NCBI RefSeq assembly: GCF_900110345.1
Contig: NZ_FODJ01000005.1
Coordinates: forward strand, 124,001 to 188,000
Source: Amphibacillus marinus
GTDB lineage: Bacteria > Bacillota > Bacilli > Bacillales > Amphibacillaceae
DNA length: 64,000 nt
Direction of reading: 5' to 3'
Shown: piece after piece, positions 63,600-64,000 of the stretch
Layout: the number at the start of each line of letters is the position of its first letter
How positions within the stretch are numbered: position 1 is the stretch's first letter
The notes under the pieces: generated by a model
Seen by the model: the letters and a program-made list of their open reading frames with translations, nothing else
Database searches by the model: none
Told to the model about the DNA's origin: nothing
Made by a program: the position numbers and the translations under genes

Positions 63600-64000
63600 T
63601 AGTGGTAAAATCACTCCAAGACTAGAGGGGGGCAAAAGGCATATTTTTATCACTTGGATTAGCTAAGAAAATTGAGTTGAAAGTATGGTATACATTCGTT
63701 TTTTAACCAATTATTTTAAAGATAGATCTCAGATCCTGTGAGAAATAGCTTATAAAATTGTGAAACTTCTACAGGTAATCTTTTTAAAAAAATAATTATT
63801 AATCAGTGGATAGTCACACATTTATCCTATTTATCGAGGTGAAAAGCAAAATGGAGATGGGGTATTGAGTTAGTCCTTGCTTGAAAGAACTAAAATTATT
63901 CTAGAAGACATAGAAAAAAAAGCCGGGTCAATCTGTTGCCGATACAACCGTAGATGGAGTTTTAAAATAATTGCATTGGTATATGGTGTGAAGCAATAAC
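63600..64000. other. window end, no supported gene
   Basis: An ATG at 63851 follows GAGGTG, but its frame stops after five codons. The same frame continues with more stops and Lys-rich residues and may be debris of a gene. No other signal was found. Confidence 0.4.

Noticed and set aside
63851-63969. Frame with a good GAGGTG site at the right end of the window.
   Set aside because: It stops after five codons and contains more stops; the residues match nothing I know.

Overview
The window reads as chromosome of a low-GC Gram-positive bacterium of the Bacillaceae. The evidence is strong AGGAGG-type ribosome sites, wall teichoic acid genes, an LCP ligase, a Wzz/BY-kinase/PHP-phosphatase exopolysaccharide regulator set, a class III (anaerobic) ribonucleotide reductase, a TPP riboswitch with ThiT, cre sites and an LPxTG-anchored cellulase. 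A facultatively anaerobic, plant-polymer-degrading genus such as Amphibacillus or a relative would fit, but that is only a guess from gene content.

Layout: (1) 152-9859 is a one-strand wall teichoic acid operon: tarI, tarJ, two CDP-alditol phosphotransferases, a TagE-like glycosyltransferase, tagG/tagH export and a TagA-type ManNAc transferase. A pyruvyl transferase (9965-11371) and a convergent LCP ligase (11593-12642) follow. (2) 12815-19483 holds an MFS exporter, a NERD-domain gene broken by one in-frame stop, nrdG/nrdD with a candidate NrdR box, a multi-pass membrane protein and an EAL phosphodiesterase. (3) 19755-40877 is a large exopolysaccharide region: wzz and BY-kinase, then an interposed TPP-riboswitch/thiT unit, then cpsB, galU, a UDP-GlcNAc C6-dehydratase, an initiating sugar-phosphate transferase, a reductase, four GT4 and one GT2 glycosyltransferases, an EpsG-type polymerase, a MurA homologue, a Wzx flippase, a hexapeptide acetyltransferase, a MurB homologue, a UDP-GlcA epimerase and a UDP-glucose dehydrogenase. 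The middle part (27216-38665) is visibly richer in A+T than its flanks and looks like an exchangeable serotype cassette. (4) 41145-47164 has an acidic membrane protein and a ugpCAEB-type glycerol-3-phosphate/glycerophosphodiester ABC importer with a GDPD enzyme. (5) 47624-58070 has zinc-ribbon membrane proteins (two TcaA/YvbJ-like), a SWIM/SNF2 helicase, an orphan LplA-like binding lipoprotein and a decayed LPxTG tail. (6) 58231-63475 is a glycan-utilisation block: GH43 xylosidase, ROK kinase and a cell-wall-anchored GH5-CBM_X2-CBM46 endoglucanase, with cre-like sites.

How it fits together: regions 1, 3 and part of 4 concern the cell surface. They make, export and anchor teichoic acid and a Wzx/Wzy polysaccharide, and take up glycerophosphodiesters that teichoic acid or lipid turnover would release. 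The most unusual feature is a MurA/MurB pair inside the polysaccharide cassette. Both keep their key catalytic residues, which suggests UDP-MurNAc (a lactyl-ether sugar) is supplied to the exopolysaccharide. No tRNA, rRNA, CRISPR array, prophage or intact insertion sequence was seen.
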